A stretch of 64,000 nt of DNA from Pleurodeles waltl (taxonomy: Eukaryota > Chordata > Amphibia > Caudata > Salamandridae), in the NCBI RefSeq assembly GCF_031143425.1, contig NC_090440.1, positions 1,264,909,123 to 1,264,973,122 of the forward strand, in the 5' to 3' direction. The position numbers were made by a program, and so were the translations under genes. Shown one piece after another: positions 23,349 to 36,594 of this stretch. Each line of letters begins with the position of its first letter. Position 1 is the stretch's first letter. Below the pieces are notes generated by a model, which was not told the DNA's origin, did not search any database, and saw only the letters and a list, made by a program, of their open reading frames with translations.

Positions 23349-23950
23349 TCTCCTGTTACAAATGGTACCTCATATGTCTGGGTAGGCCTAGCACCCGCGA
23401 CAGGATATGCCCCAAAACACAACGTGGACACATCCCATTTTTTCACAGAAAACAGAGCTGTTTTTTGCAAAGTGCCTACCTGTAGATTTTGGCCTCTAGC
23501 TCAGCCGGCACCTAGGGAAACCTACCAAACCTGTGCATTTGTGAAAACTAGAGACCGAGGGGAATCCAAGATGGGATGACTTGTGGGGCTCTGACCAGGT
23601 TCTGTTACGCAGAATCCTTTGCAAACCTCAAAATTTGGCAAAAAAAAAACACTTTTTCCTGTCATTTCGGTGACAGAAAGTTCTGGAATCTGGGAGGAGG
23701 CACAAATTTCCTTTCACCCAGCATTCCCCCAAGTCTTCCGATAAAAATGTACCTCACTTGTGTGGGTAGGCCTAGCGCCCGCAACAGGATATGCCCCAAA
23801 CACAACGTGGACACATCCCATTTTTTCACAGAAAACAGAGCTGTTTTTTGCAAATTGCCTACCTGTAGATTTTGGCCTCTAGCTCAGCCGGCACATAGGC
23901 AAACCTACCAAACCTTGAATTTTTTAAAACTAGAGACCTAGTGGAATCCA
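23349..23950 (+). repeat. Two-monomer (768 bp) tandem unit, partial copy 2
   Basis: This copy repeats the previous unit from tctcctgttacaaatgg. Its anchor is at 23577, with the altered form gggatgac. The run after ggc reaches about nine A. Small deletions (aaaaatgtacctc near 23,745 and cccaaacacaac near 23,798) are private to this copy. Similarity ends before the 23959 anchor. Confidence 0.82.
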
Positions 23951-23958
23951 AGATGGGG

Positions 23959-25614
23959 AGACTTGTGGGGCTCTGACCAGGTTCTGTTAACCAGAATCCT
24001 TTGCAAACCTCAGAATTTGGCTAAAAAAACACTTTTTCTTGTCATTTCGGTGACAGAAAGTTCTGGAATCTGAGAGGAGCCACAAATTTCCTTCCACCCA
24101 GCGTTTCCCAAAGTCTCCCGATAAAAATGGTACCTCACTTGTGTGGGTATGCCTAGCGCCTGCGACAGGATATGCCCCAAAACACAACGTGGACACATCA
24201 CATTTTTTCACAGAAAACAGAGCTATTTTTTGCAAAGTGCCTACCTGTAGATTTTGGCCTCTAGCTCAGCCGGCACCTAGGGAAACCTACCAAACCTGTG
24301 CATTTTTGAAAACTAGAGACCTAGGGGAATCCAAGATGGGGTGACTTGTGGGGCTGTGACCAGGTTCTGTTACCCAGAATCCTTTGCAAACCTCAAAATT
24401 TGGCTAAAAAAACACTTTTTCCTGTCATTTCGGTGAGAGAAAGTTCTGGAATCTGAGAGGAGGCACAAATTTCCTTCCACCCAGCATTCCCCCAAGTCTT
24501 CCGATAAAAATGGGACCTCACTTGTGTGGGTAGGCATAGCGCCTGCGACAGGATATGCCCCAAAACACAACGTGGACACATCCCATTTTTTCACAGAAAA
24601 CAGAGCTGTTTTTTGCAAAGTGCCTACCTGCAGATTTGGGCCTCTAGCTCAGCCGGCACCTAGGCAAACCTACCAAACCTGTGAATTTTTGAAAACTAGA
24701 GACCTAGGGGAATCCAACATGGAGTGACATGTGGGGCTCTGACCGGGTTCTGTTACCCAGAATCCTTTGCAAACCTCAAAATTTGGCAAAAAAAACACTT
24801 TTTCCTGTCATTTCGGTGACAGAAAATTCTGGAATCTGAGAGGAGACACAAATTTCCTTCCACCCAGCGTTCCCCCAAGTCTCCCGATAAAAATGGTACC
24901 TCACTTGTGTGGGTAGGCCTAGCGCCCGCGACAAGATATGCCCCAAAACACAACATGGACACATCACATTTTCAGAAAGAAAACAGAGCTGTTTTTTTAC
25001 TAAGTGCCTAGCTGTGGATTTTGGCATCTAGCTCAGCCGGCACCTGGGGAAACCTAGCAAACCTGTGCATTTTTTTAAACTAGACGCCTAGGGGAATCCA
25101 AGATGGGGTGACTTGTGGGGCTATGACCAGGTTCTGTTACCCAGAATCCTTTGCAAACCTCAAAATTTGGATAAAAAAAAACACTTTTTCCTGTCATTTC
25201 GGTGACAGAAAGTTCTGGAATCTGAGAGGAGCCACAAATTTCCTTCCACCCAGCGTTCCCCCAAGTCTCCTGTTAAAAATGGTACCTCATATGTGTGGGT
25301 AGGCCTAGCGCCCGCGACAGGATATGCCCCAAAACCCAACGTGGACACATCCCATTTTTTCACAGAAAACAGAGCTGTTTTTTGCAAAGTGCCTACCTGT
25401 AGATTTTGGCCTCTAGCTCAGCCGGCACCTAGGGAAACCTACCAAACCTGTGCATTTTTGAAAACTATAGACCTAGGGGAATCCAAGATGGGGTGACTTG
25501 TGGGGCTCTGACCAGGTTCTGTTATGTAGAATCCTTTGCAAACCTCAAAATTTGGCAGAAAAAAACACTTTTTCCTGTCATTTCGGTGACAGAAAGTTCT
25601 GGAATCTGGAAGGA
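23959..25614 (+). repeat. Mixed monomers without a local higher-order unit
   Basis: Starts are 23959, 24342, 24725, 25109 and 25494. Anchor variants include ggggagacttg at 23959 and ggagtgacatg at 24725. The monomer at 25109 again has tctcctgttaaaaatgg and ctcatatgtgtggg, so it is related to the preceding dimer. Nothing other than satellite is visible. Confidence 0.88.
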
Positions 25615-28600
25615 GGCACAAATTTCCTTCCACCCAGCATTCCCCCAAGTCTTCCAATAAAAATGGTACCTCACTTGTGTCGGTAGGCCTAGCGCCCGCG
25701 ACAGGATATGCCCCAAAACACAACGTGGAGACAACCCATTTTTTCACCGAAAACAGAGCTGTTTTTTTCAAAGTGCCTATCTGTAGATTTTGGCCCTAAG
25801 CTCAGCCGACCCCCAGGCAAGCGTACCAAAACTGTGCATTTTTTAAAACTAGAGACCTAGGGGAATCCAAGATGAGGTGACTTGTGCGGCTATGACCAGG
25901 TTCTGTTACCCAGAATCCTTTGCAAACCTCAAAATTTGGCTAAAAAAACACATTTACCTCATATTATGGTGAAAAAAATTTTTTGAATCCGAGAGGAGCC
26001 ACACATTTCCTTCCACCCAGCGTTCCACCAAGTCTGCAGATAAAAATGATACCTCACTAGTGTGGGTATGACTAGCGCCCGCAACAGGATATGCCCCAAA
26101 ACACGACGTGGACACATCACATTTTCAGAAAGAAAACGGATCTGTTTTTTACTAAGTGCCTAGCTGTGGATTTTGGCCTCTAGCTCAGCTGGCTCCTGGA
26201 GAAACCTAGCAAACCTGCACATTTTTGAAAACTAGACACCTAGGGGAATCCAAGATGGGGTGACTTGTGGGGCTCTGACCAGGTTCTGTTACCCAGAATC
26301 CTTTGCAAACCCCAAAATTTGGAAAAAAAAACACTTTTTCCTGTCATTTCGGTGACAGAAAGTTCTGGAATCTGAGAGGAGACACAAATTTCCTTCCACC
26401 CATCGTTTCCCCAAGTCTCCTGATAAAATGGTACCTCACTTGTGTGGGTATGCCTAGCGCCCGCGACAAGATATGCCCCAAAACACAACGTGGACATATC
26501 ACATTTTTTCACAGAAAACAGAGCTGTTTTTTGCAAATGACTACCTGTAGATTTTGGCCTCTAGCTCAGCCGGCACCTGGGGAAACCTAGCAAACCTGTG
26601 CATTTTTAAAAACTAGACACCTAGGGGAATCCAAGATGGGGTGACTTGTGGGGCTCTGACCAGGTTCTGTTACCCAGAATCCTTTGCAAACCCCAAAATT
26701 TGGCTAAAAAAACACTTTTTCCTGTCATTTCGGTGACAGAAAGTTCTGGAATCTGAGAGGAGACACAAATTTCCTTCCACCCATCGTTTCCCCAAGTCTC
26801 CCGATAAAAATGGTACCTCACTTGTGTGGGTATGCCTAGCGCCCGCGACAAGATATGCCCCAAAACACAACGTAGACATATCACATTTTTTCACAGAAAA
26901 CAGAGCTGTTTTTTGCAAATGACTACCTGTAGATTTTGGCCTCTAGCTCATCTGGCACCTAGGGAAACCTACCAAAACTGTGCATTTTTTAAAACTAGAG
27001 ACCTATGGGAATCCAAGATGGGGTGACTTGTGGGGCTCTGACCAGGTTCTGTTACCCAGAATCCTTTGCAAATCTCAAAATTTGGCTAAAAAAACACTTT
27101 TTCCTGTCATTTCGGTGACAGAAAGTTCTGGAATCTGAGAGGAGCCACAAATGTCCTTCCACCCAGCGTTCCCCCAAGTCTCCCGATAAAAATGGTACCT
27201 CACTTGTGTGGGCAGGCCTAGCGCCCGCGACAGGATATGCCCCACAACACAACGTGGACACATCCCATTTTTTCACAGAAAACAGAGCTGTTTCTTGCAA
27301 AGTGCCTACCTGTAGATTTTGGCCTCTAGCTCAGCCGGCACCTAGGGAAACCTACCAAACCTGTGCATTTTTTAAAACTAGAGAGCTAGGGCAATCCAAG
27401 ATGGGGTGATTTGTGGGGCTATGACTAGGTTCTGTTACCCAGAATCCTTTGCAAACCTCAAAATTTGACTAAAAAACACATTTACCTCACATTATGGTGA
27501 CAGAAAGTTCTGGAATCCGAGAGGAGCCACACATTTCCTTCCAGCCAGCGTTCCCCCAAGTCTACTCATAAAAATGGTACCTCACTTGTGTGGGTAGACC
27601 TAGCGCCCGCGACAGGATATGCCCCAAAATACGAAGTGGACACATCACATTTTCAGAAAGAAAACGGATCTGTTTTTTACTAAGTGCCTAGCTGTGGATT
27701 TTGGCCTCTAGCTCAGCTGGCACCTGGGGAAACCTAGCAAACCTGCACATTTTTGAAAACTAGACACCTAGGGGAATCCAAGATGGGGTGACTTGTGGGG
27801 CTCTGACCAGGTTCTGTTACCCAGAATCCTTTGCAAACCTCAACATTTGGCTAAAAAAACACTTTTTCCTGTCATTTCGGTGACAGAAAGTTCTGCAATC
27901 TGAGAGGAGACACAAATTTCCCTTCCACCCAGCGTTCCCCCAAGTCTCCCGATAAAAATGGTACCTCACTTGTGTGGGTAAGCCTAGCGCCCGCGACAGG
28001 ATATGCCCCAAAACACGACATGGACACATCACATTTTCAGAAAGAAAACAGAGCTGTTTTTTACTAAGTGCCTAGCTGTGGATTTTGGCCTCTAGCTCAG
28101 CCGGCACCTGGGGAAACCTAGCAAACCTGTGCATTTTTTAAAACTAGACACCCAGGGAAATCCAAGATGGGCTGACTTGTGGGGCTCTGACCAGGTTCTG
28201 TTACCCAGAATCCTTTGCAAACCTCAAAATTTGGCAAAAAAAAACACTTTTTCCTGTCATTTCGGTGACAGAAAGTTCTGGAATCTGAGAGGAGACACAA
28301 ATTTCCTTCCACCCAGCGTTCCCCCAAGTCTCCCGATAAAAATGGTACCTCACTTGTGTGGGTAGACCTAGCGCCCGCGACAGGATATGCCCCAAAACAC
28401 GACGTGGACACATCACATTTTCAGAAAGAAAACGGATCTGTTTTTTACTAAGTGCCTAGCTGTGGATTTTGGCCTCTAGCTCAGCTGGCACCTGGGGAAA
28501 CCTAGCAAACCTGCACATTTTTGAAAACTAGACACTTAGGGGAATCCAAGATGGGGTGACTTGTGGGGCTCTGACCAGGTTCTGTTACCCAGAATCCTTT

Positions 28601-29720
28601 GCAAACCTCAAAATTTGGCTAAAAAAACACTTTTTCCTGTCATTTCGGTGACAGAAAGTTCTGGAATCTGAGAGGAGCCACAAATTTCCTTCCACCCAGC
28701 GTTCCCCCAAGTCTCCCGTTAAAAATGGTACCTCATATGTGTGGGTAGGCCTAGCGCCCGCGACAGGATATGCCCCAAAACACAACGTGGACACATCCCA
28801 TTTTTTCACAGAAAACAGAGCTGTTTTTTGCAAAGTGCCTACCTGTAGATTTTGGCCTCTAGCTCAGCCGGCACCTAGGGAAACCTACAAAACCTGTGCA
28901 TTTTTGAAAACTAGAGACCTAGGGGAATCCAAGATGAGGTGACTTGTGGGGCTCTGACCAGGTTCTGTTACCCAGAATCCTTTGCAAACCTCAAAATTTG
29001 ACTAAAAAACACATTTTCCTCAAATTATGGTGACAGAAAGTTCTGGAATCTGAGAGGAGCCACAAATTTCTTTCCACCCAGTGTTCCCCCAAGTCTCCCG
29101 ATAAAAATGATACCTAACTTGTGTGGGTAGGCCTAGCGCCCGCGACAGGAAATGCCCCAAAGCACAACGTGGACACATCCCATTTTTTCACAGAAAACAG
29201 AGCTGTTTTTTGCAAAGTGCCTGTCTGTAGATTTTGGCCTCTAGCTCAGCCGGCACCTAGGGAAACCTACAAAACCTGTGCATTTTTGAAAACTAGAGAC
29301 CTAGGGGAATCCAAGATCGGGTGACTTGTGGGGATCTGACCAGGTTCTGTTACCCAGAATCCTTTGCAAACCTCAAAATTTGGCTAAAAAAACACATTTT
29401 CCTCACATTTCGGTGACAGAAAGTTCTGGAATCTGAGAGGACCCACAAATTTCCTTCCACCCAGCGTTACCCCAAGTTTGCCGATAAAAATGATACCTCA
29501 CTTGTGTGGGTAGGCCTAGCGCCCACGACAGGAAATGTCCCAAAACACATAGTGGACACATCCCATTTTTTGACAGAAAACAGAGCTGTTTCTTGCAAAG
29601 TGCCTAGCTGTGGATTTTGGCCTCTAGCTCAGCCGGCACCTAGTGAAACCTACAAAACCTGTGCATTTTTTAAAACTAGAGACCTAGGGGAATCCAAGAT
29701 GGGGGGACTTGTGGGGCTCT
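25615..29720 (+). repeat. Long duplicated segment, copy 1
   Basis: Starts inside are 25878, 26261, 26642, 27024, 27407, 27789, 28173, 28557, 28940 and 29322. It matches 30,591-34,260 at a constant offset of 4,976-4,977 bp, and its last part (from about 29,121) matches from 36,011 at an offset of 6,890 bp. Shared rare marks are cttgtgtcggtagg, gtggagacaaccc, ggccctaagctcagccgacc, cttgtgcggctatgacc, gtgaaaaaaa, and gaggacccacaaa near the end. The offset change equals one 1,914 bp five-monomer unit, which is single here. Confidence 0.92.
27407..29321 (+). repeat. Five-monomer (1,915 bp) unit, single copy
   Basis: Starts are 27407, 27789, 28173, 28557 and 28940. The order of private marks is tgatttgtggggctatgactagg; aacctcaacatttgg; gggctgacttg with cacccagggaaatcc; gacacttagggg; then gatgaggtgac with tttctttccacccagtg. 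The same five in the same order occur twice in tandem in the second duplicate. Confidence 0.9.
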
Positions 29721-30590
29721 GACCAGGTTCTGTTACCCAGAATCCTTTGCAAAGTTCAAAATTTGGCTAAAAAAACCCTTTTTCCTGTCATTTCGGTGAC
29801 AGAAAGTTCTGGAATCTGAGAGGAGCCACAAATTTCCTTCCACCCAGCGTTTCCACAAGTCTCCCGATAAAAATGGTACCTCACTTGTATGGGTATGCCT
29901 AGCGCCCGCAACAGGATATGCCCCAAAACACGACGTGGACACATCACATTTTCAGAAAGAAAACGGATCTGTTTTTTACTAAGTGCCTAGCTGTGGATTT
30001 TGGCCTCTAGCTCAGCTGGCACCTGGGGGAACCTAGCAAACCTGCACATTTTTGAAAACTAGACACCTAGGGGAATCCAAGATGGGGTGACTTGTGGGGC
30101 TCTGACCAGGTTCTGTTACCCAGAATCCTTTGCAAACCTCAGAATTTGGCAAAAAAAACACTTTTTCCTGTCATTTCGGTGACAGAAAGTTCTGGAATCT
30201 GAGAGGAGCCACAAATTTCCTTCCTCCCAGCGTTCCCCCAAGTCTCCCGATAAAAATGGTACCTCACTTGTGTGAGTAGGCCTAGCGCCCGCGAGAGGAT
30301 ATGCCCCAAAACACAACGTGGACACATCCCACTTTTTCACAGAAAACAGAGCTGTTTTTTGCAAAGTGCCTACCTGTAGATTTTGGCCTCTAGCTCAGCC
30401 GGCACCTAGGGAAACATACCAAACCTGTGCATTTTTTAAAACTAGAGACCTAGGGGAATCCAAGATGGGGTGACTTGTGGGGCTCTGACCAGGTTCTGTT
30501 ACCCAGAATCCTTTGCAAACCTCAAAATGTGGTTAAAAAAACACTTTTTCCTGTCATTTCGGTGACAGAAAGTTCTGGAATCTAAGAGGA
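29720..30590 (+). repeat. Monomers separating the two long duplicates
   Basis: Starts are 29705 (anchor variant gggggg-actt), 30088 and 30471. They belong to common types and do not repeat the surrounding series. The last is a hybrid whose back part, from 30,591, begins the second duplicate. Confidence 0.85.
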
Positions 30591-32383
30591 GGCACAAATT
30601 TCCTTCCACCCAGCATTCCCCCAAGTCTTCCAATAAAAATGGTACCTCACTTGTGTCGGTAGGCCTAGCGCCCGCGACAGGATATGCCCCAAAACACTAC
30701 GTGGAGACAACCCATTTTTTCACCGAAAACAGAGCTGTTTTTTTCAAAGTGCCTACCTGTAGATTTTGGCCCTAAGCTCAGCCGACCCCCAGGCAAGCGT
30801 ACCAAAACTGTGCATTTTTTAAAACTAGAGACCTAGGGGAATCCAAGATGAGGTGACTTGTGCGGCTATGACCAGGTTCTGTTACCCAGAATCCTTTGCA
30901 AACCTCAAAATTTGGCTAAAAAAACACATTTACCTCATATTATGGTGAAAAAAAGTTTTTGAATCCGAGAGGAGCCACACATTTCCTTCCACCCAGCGTT
31001 CCACCAAGTCTGCCGATAAAAATGATACCTCACTAGTGTGGGTATGACTAGCGCCCGCAACAGGATATGCCCCAAAACACGACGTGGACACATCACATTT
31101 TCAGAAAGAAAACGGATCTGTTTTTTACTAAGTGCCTAGCTGTGGATTTTGGCCTCTAGCTCAGCTGGCTCCTGGAGAAACCTAGCAAACCTGCACATTT
31201 TTGAAAACTAGACACCTAGGGGAATCCAAGATGGGGTGACTTGTGGGGCTCTGACCAGGTTCTGTTACCCAGAATCCTTTGCAAACCCCAAAATTTGGCT
31301 AAAAAAACACTTTTTCCTGTCATTTCGGTGACAGAAAGTTCTGGAATCTGAGAGGAGACACAAATTTCCTTCCACCCATCGTTTCCCCAAGTCTCCTGAT
31401 AAAAATGGTACCTCACTTGTGTGGGTATGCCTAGCGCCCGCGACAAGATATGCCCCAAAACACAACGTGGACATATCACATTTTTTCACAGAAAACAGAG
31501 CTGTTTTTTGCAAATGACTACCTGTAGATTTTGGCCTCTAGCTCAGCCGGCACCTGGGGAAACCTAGCAAACCTGTGCATTTTTTAAAACTAGACACCTA
31601 GGGGAATCCAAGAGGGGGTGACTTGTGGGGCTCTGACCAGGTTCTGTTACCCAGAATCCTTTGCAAACCCCAAAATTTGGCTAAAAAAACACTTTTTCCT
31701 GTCATTTCGGTGACAGAAAGTTCTGGAATCTGATAGGAGACACAAATTTCCTTCCACCCATCGTTTCCCCAAGTCTCCCGATAAAAATGGTACCTCACTT
31801 GTGTGGGTATGCCTAGCGCCCGCGACAAGATATGCCCCAAAACACAACGTGGACATATCACATTTTTTCACAGAAAACAGAGCTGTTTTTTGCAAATGAC
31901 TACCTGTAGATTTTGGCCTCTAGCTCATCTGGCACCTAGGGAAACCTACCAAAACTGTGCATTTTTTAAAACTAGAGACCTATGGGAATCCAAGATGGGG
32001 TGACTTGTGGGGCTCTGACCAGGTTCTGTTACCCAGAATCCTTTGCAAATCTCAAAATTTGGCTAAAAAAACACTTTTTCCTGTCATTTCGGTGACAGAA
32101 AGTTCTGGAATCTGAGAGGAGCCACAAATGTCCTTCCACCCAGCGTTCCCCCAAGTCTCACGATAAAAATGGTACCTCACTTGTGTGGGCAGGCCTAGCG
32201 CCCGCGACAGGATATGCCCCACAACACAACGTGGACACATCCCATTTTTTCACAGAAAACAGAGCTGTTTCTTGCAAAGTGCCTACCTGTAGATTTTGGC
32301 CTCTAGCTCAGCCGGCACCTAGGGAAACCTACCAAACCTGTGCATTTTTTAAAACTAGAGAGCTAGGGCAATCCAAGATGGGG

Positions 32384-34297
32384 TGATTTGTGGGGCTATG
32401 ACTAGGTTCTGTTACCCAGAATCCTTTGCAAACCTCAAAATTTGACTAAAAAACACATTTACCTCACATTATGGTGACAGAAAGTTCTGGAATCCGAGAG
32501 GAGCCACACATTTCCTTCCAGCCAGCGTTCCCCCAAGTCTACTCATAAAAATGGTACCTCACTTGTGTGGGTAGACCTAGCGCCCGCGACAGGATATGCC
32601 CCAAAATACGAAGTGGACACATCACATTTTCAGAAAGAAAACGGATCTGTTTTTTACTAAGTGCCTAGCTGTGGATTTTGGCCTCTAGCTCAGCTGGCAC
32701 CTGGGGAAACCTAGCAAACCTGCACATTTTTGAAAACTAGACACCTAGGGGAATCCAAGATGGGGTGACTTGTGGGGCTCTGACCAGGTTCTGTTACCCA
32801 GAATCCTTTGCAAACCTCAACATTTGGCTAAAAAAACACTTTTTCCTGTCATTTCGGTGACAGAAAGTTCTGCAATCTGAGAGGAGACACAAATTTCCTT
32901 CCACCCAGCGTTCCCCCAAGTCTCCCGATAAAAATGGTACCTCACTTGTGTGGGTAAGCCTAGCGCCCGCGACAGGATATGCCCCAAAACACGACATGGA
33001 CACATCACATTTTCAGAAAGAAAACAGAGCTGTTTTTTACTAAGTGCCTAGCTGTGGATTTTGGCCTCTAGCTCAGCCGGCACCTGGGGAAACCTAGCAA
33101 ACCTGTGCATTTTTTAAAACTAGACACCCAGGGAAATCCAAGATGGGCTGACTTGTGGGGCTCTGACCAGGTTCTGTTACCCAGAATCCTTTGCAAACCT
33201 CAAAATTTGGCAAAAAAAAACACTTTTTCCTGTCATTTCGGTGACAGAAAGTTCTGGAATCTGAGAGGTGACACAAATTTCCTTCCACCCAGCGTTCCCC
33301 CAAGTCTCCCGATAAAAATGGTACCTCACTTGTGTGGGTAGACCTAGCGCCCGCGACAGGATATGCCCCAAAACACGACGTGGACACATCACATTTTCAG
33401 AAAGAAAACGGATCTGTTTTTTACTAAGTGCCTAGCTGTGGATTTTGGCCTCTAGCTCAGCTGGCACCTGGGGAAACCTAGCAAACCTGCACATTTTTGA
33501 AAACTAGACACTTAGGGGAATCCAAGATGGGGTGACTTGTGGGGCTCTGACCAGGTTCTGTTACCCAGAATCCTTTGCAAACCTCAAAATTTGGCTAAAA
33601 AAACACTTTTTCCTGTCATTTCGGTGACAGAAAGTTCTGGAATCTGAGAGGAGCCACAAATTTCCTTCCACCCAGCGTTCCCCCAAGTCTCCCGTTAAAA
33701 ATGGTACCTCATATGTGTGGGTAGGCCTAGCGCCCGCGACAGGATATGCCCCAAAACACAACGTGGACACATCCCATTTTTTCACAGAAAACAGAGCTGT
33801 TTTTTGCAAAGTGCCTACCTGTAGATTTTGGCCTCTAGCTCAGCCGGCACCTAGGGAAACCTACAAAACCTGTGCATTTTTGAAAACTAGAGACCTAGGG
33901 GAATCCAAGATGAGGTGACTTGTGGGGCTCTGACCAGGTTCTGTTACCCAGAATCCTTTGCAAACCTCAAAATTTGACTAAAAAACACATTTTCCTCAAA
34001 TTATGGTGACAGAAAGTTCTGGAATCTGAGAGGAGCCACAAATTTCTTTCCACCCAGTGTTCCCCCAAGTCTCCCGATAAAAATGATACCTAACTTGTGT
34101 GGGTAGGCCTAGCGCCCGCGACAGGAAATGCCCCAAAGCACAACGTGGACACATCCCATTTTTTCACAGAAAACAGAGCTGTTTTTTGCAAAGTGCCTGC
34201 CTGTAGATTTTGGCCTCTAGCTCAGCCGGCACCTAGGGAAACCTACAAAACCTGTGCATTTTTTAAAACTAGAGAGCTAGGGCAATCCAAGATGGGG
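32384..34297 (+). repeat. Five-monomer (1,914 bp) unit, tandem copy 1
   Basis: Starts are 32384, 32766, 33149, 33533 and 33916. The end of its last monomer carries agagagctagggcaatcc (near 34,270). That is the ending normally seen just before the unit's first monomer, which marks the unequal-exchange join into the next copy. Confidence 0.9.
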
Positions 34298-36211
34298 TGA
34301 TTTGTTGGGCTATGACTAGGTTCTGTTACCCAGAATCCTTTGCAAACCTCAAAATTTGACTAAAAAACACATTTACCTCACATTATGGTGACAGAAAGTT
34401 CTGGAATCCGAGAGGAGCCACACATTTCCTTCCAGCCAGCGTTCCCCCAAGTCTACTCATAAAAATGGTACCTCACTTGTGTGGGTAGACCTAGCGCCCG
34501 CAACAGGATATGCCCCAAAATACGAAGTGGACACATCACATTTTCAGAAAGAAAACGGATCTGTTTTTTACTAAGTGCCTAGCTGTGGATTTTGGCCTCT
34601 AGCTCAGCTGGCACCTGGGGAAACCTAGCAAACCTGCACATTTTTGAAAACTAGACACCTAGGGGAATCCAAGATGGGGTGACTTGTGGGGCTCTGACCA
34701 GGTTCTGTTACCCAGAATCCTTTGCAAACCTCAACATTTGGCTAAAAAAACACTTTTTCCTGTCATTTCGGTGACAGAAAGTTCTGCAATCTGAGAGGAG
34801 ACACAAATTTCCTTCCACCCAGCGTTCCCCCAAGTCTCCCGATAAAAATGGTACCTCACTTGTGTGGGTAAGCCTAGCGCCCGCGACAGGATATGCCCCA
34901 AAACACGACATGGACACATCACATTTTCAGAAAGAAAACAGAGCTGTTTTTTACTAAGTGCCTAGCTGTGGATTTTGGCCTCTAGCTCAGCCGGCACCTG
35001 GGGAAACCTAGCAAACCTGTGCATTTTTTAAAACTAGACACCCAGGGAAATCCAAGATGGGCTGACTTGTGGGGCTCTGACCAGGTTCTGTTACCCAGAA
35101 TCCTTTGCAAACCTCAAAATTTGGCAAAAAAAAACACTTTTTCCTGTCATTTCGGTGACAGAAAGTTCTGGAATCTGAGAGGAGATACAAATTTCCTTCC
35201 ACCCAGCGTTCCCCCAAGTCTCCCGATAAAAATGGTACCTCACTTGTGTGGGTAGACCTAGCGCCCGCGACAGGATATGCCCCAAAACACGACGTGGACA
35301 CATCACATTTTCAGAAAGAAAACGGATCTGTTTTTTACTAAGTGCCTAGCTGTGGATTTTGGCCTCTAGCTCAGCTGGCACCTGGGGAAACCTAGCAAAC
35401 CTGCACATTTTTGAAAACTAGACACTTAGGGGAATCCAAGATGGGGTGACTTGTGGGGCTCTGACCAGGTTCTGTTACCCAGAATCCTTTGCAAACCTCA
35501 AAATTTGGCTAAAAAAACACTTTTTCCTGTCATTTCGGTGACAGAAAGTTCTGGAATCTGAGAGGAGCCACAAATTTCCTTCCACCCAGCGTTCCCCCAA
35601 GTCTCCCGTTAAAAATGGTACCTCATATGTGTGGGTAGGCCTAGCGCCCGCGACAGGATATGCCCCAAAACACAACGTGGACACATCCCATTTTTTCACA
35701 GAAAACAGAGCTGTTTTTTGCAAAGTGCCTACCTGTAGATTTTGGCCTCTAGCTCAGCCGGCACCTAGGGAAACCTACAAAACCTGTGCATTTTTGAAAA
35801 CTAGAGACCTAGGGGAATCCAAGATGAGGTGACTTGTGGGGCTCTGACCAGGTTCTGTTACCCAGAATCCTTTGCAAACCTCAAAATTTGACTAAAAAAC
35901 ACATTTTCCTCAAATTATGGTGACAGAAAGTTCTGGAATCTGAGAGGAGCCACAAATTTCTTTCCACCCAGTGTTCCCCCAAGTCTCCCGATAAAAATGA
36001 TACCTAACTTGTGTGGGTAGGCCTAGCGCCCGCGACAGGAAATGCCCCAAAGCACAACGTGGACACATCCCATTTTTTCACAGAAAACAGAGCTGTTTTT
36101 TGCAAAGTGCCTGCCTGTAGATTTTGGCCTCTAGCTCAGCCGGCACCTAGGGAAACCTACAAAACCTGTGCATTTTTGAAAACTAGAGACCTAGGGGAAT
36201 CCAAGATGGGG
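34298..36211 (+). repeat. Five-monomer (1,914 bp) unit, tandem copy 2
   Basis: Starts are 34298, 34680, 35063, 35447 and 35830. All five intervals to the preceding copy are exactly 1,914 bp. Private changes include tttgttgggctatg near 34,300 and gaggagatacaaa near 35,180. The final monomer ends with agagacctagggg, matching the end of the single copy at 29,300. Confidence 0.9.
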
Positions 36212-36594
36212 TGACTTGTGGGGTTCTGACCAGGTTCTGTTGCCCAGAATCCTTTGCAAACCTCAAAATTTGGCTGAAAAAAAACATTTTCCTCACATTT
36301 CGGTGATAGAAAGTTCTGGAATCTGAGAGGACCCACAAATTTCCTTCCACCCAGCGTTACCCCAAGTTTGCCGATAAAAATGATACCTCACTTGTGTGGG
36401 TAGGCCTAGCGCCCGCGACAGGAAATGTCCCAAAACACATAGTGGGCACATCCCATTTTTTGACAGAAAACAGAGCTGTTTCTTGCAAAGTGCCTAGCTG
36501 TGGATTTTGGCCTCTAGCTCAGCCGGCACCTAGGGAAACCTACAAAACCTGTGCATTTTTAAAAACTAGAGACCTAGGGGAATCCAAGATGGGG

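Noticed and set aside
23576..23941. 121-codon open frame, the longest in the window
   Set aside because: It spans one monomer and part of the next, and exists only because of small indels in that copy (a long A-run and single-base losses). Its translation is the usual satellite translation.
25653..25662. Polyadenylation signal aataaa in ccaataaaaatgg
   Set aside because: It arises from one base change in the cgataaaaatg segment of the monomer, with no gene upstream. The copy near 30,632 is simply its duplicate.
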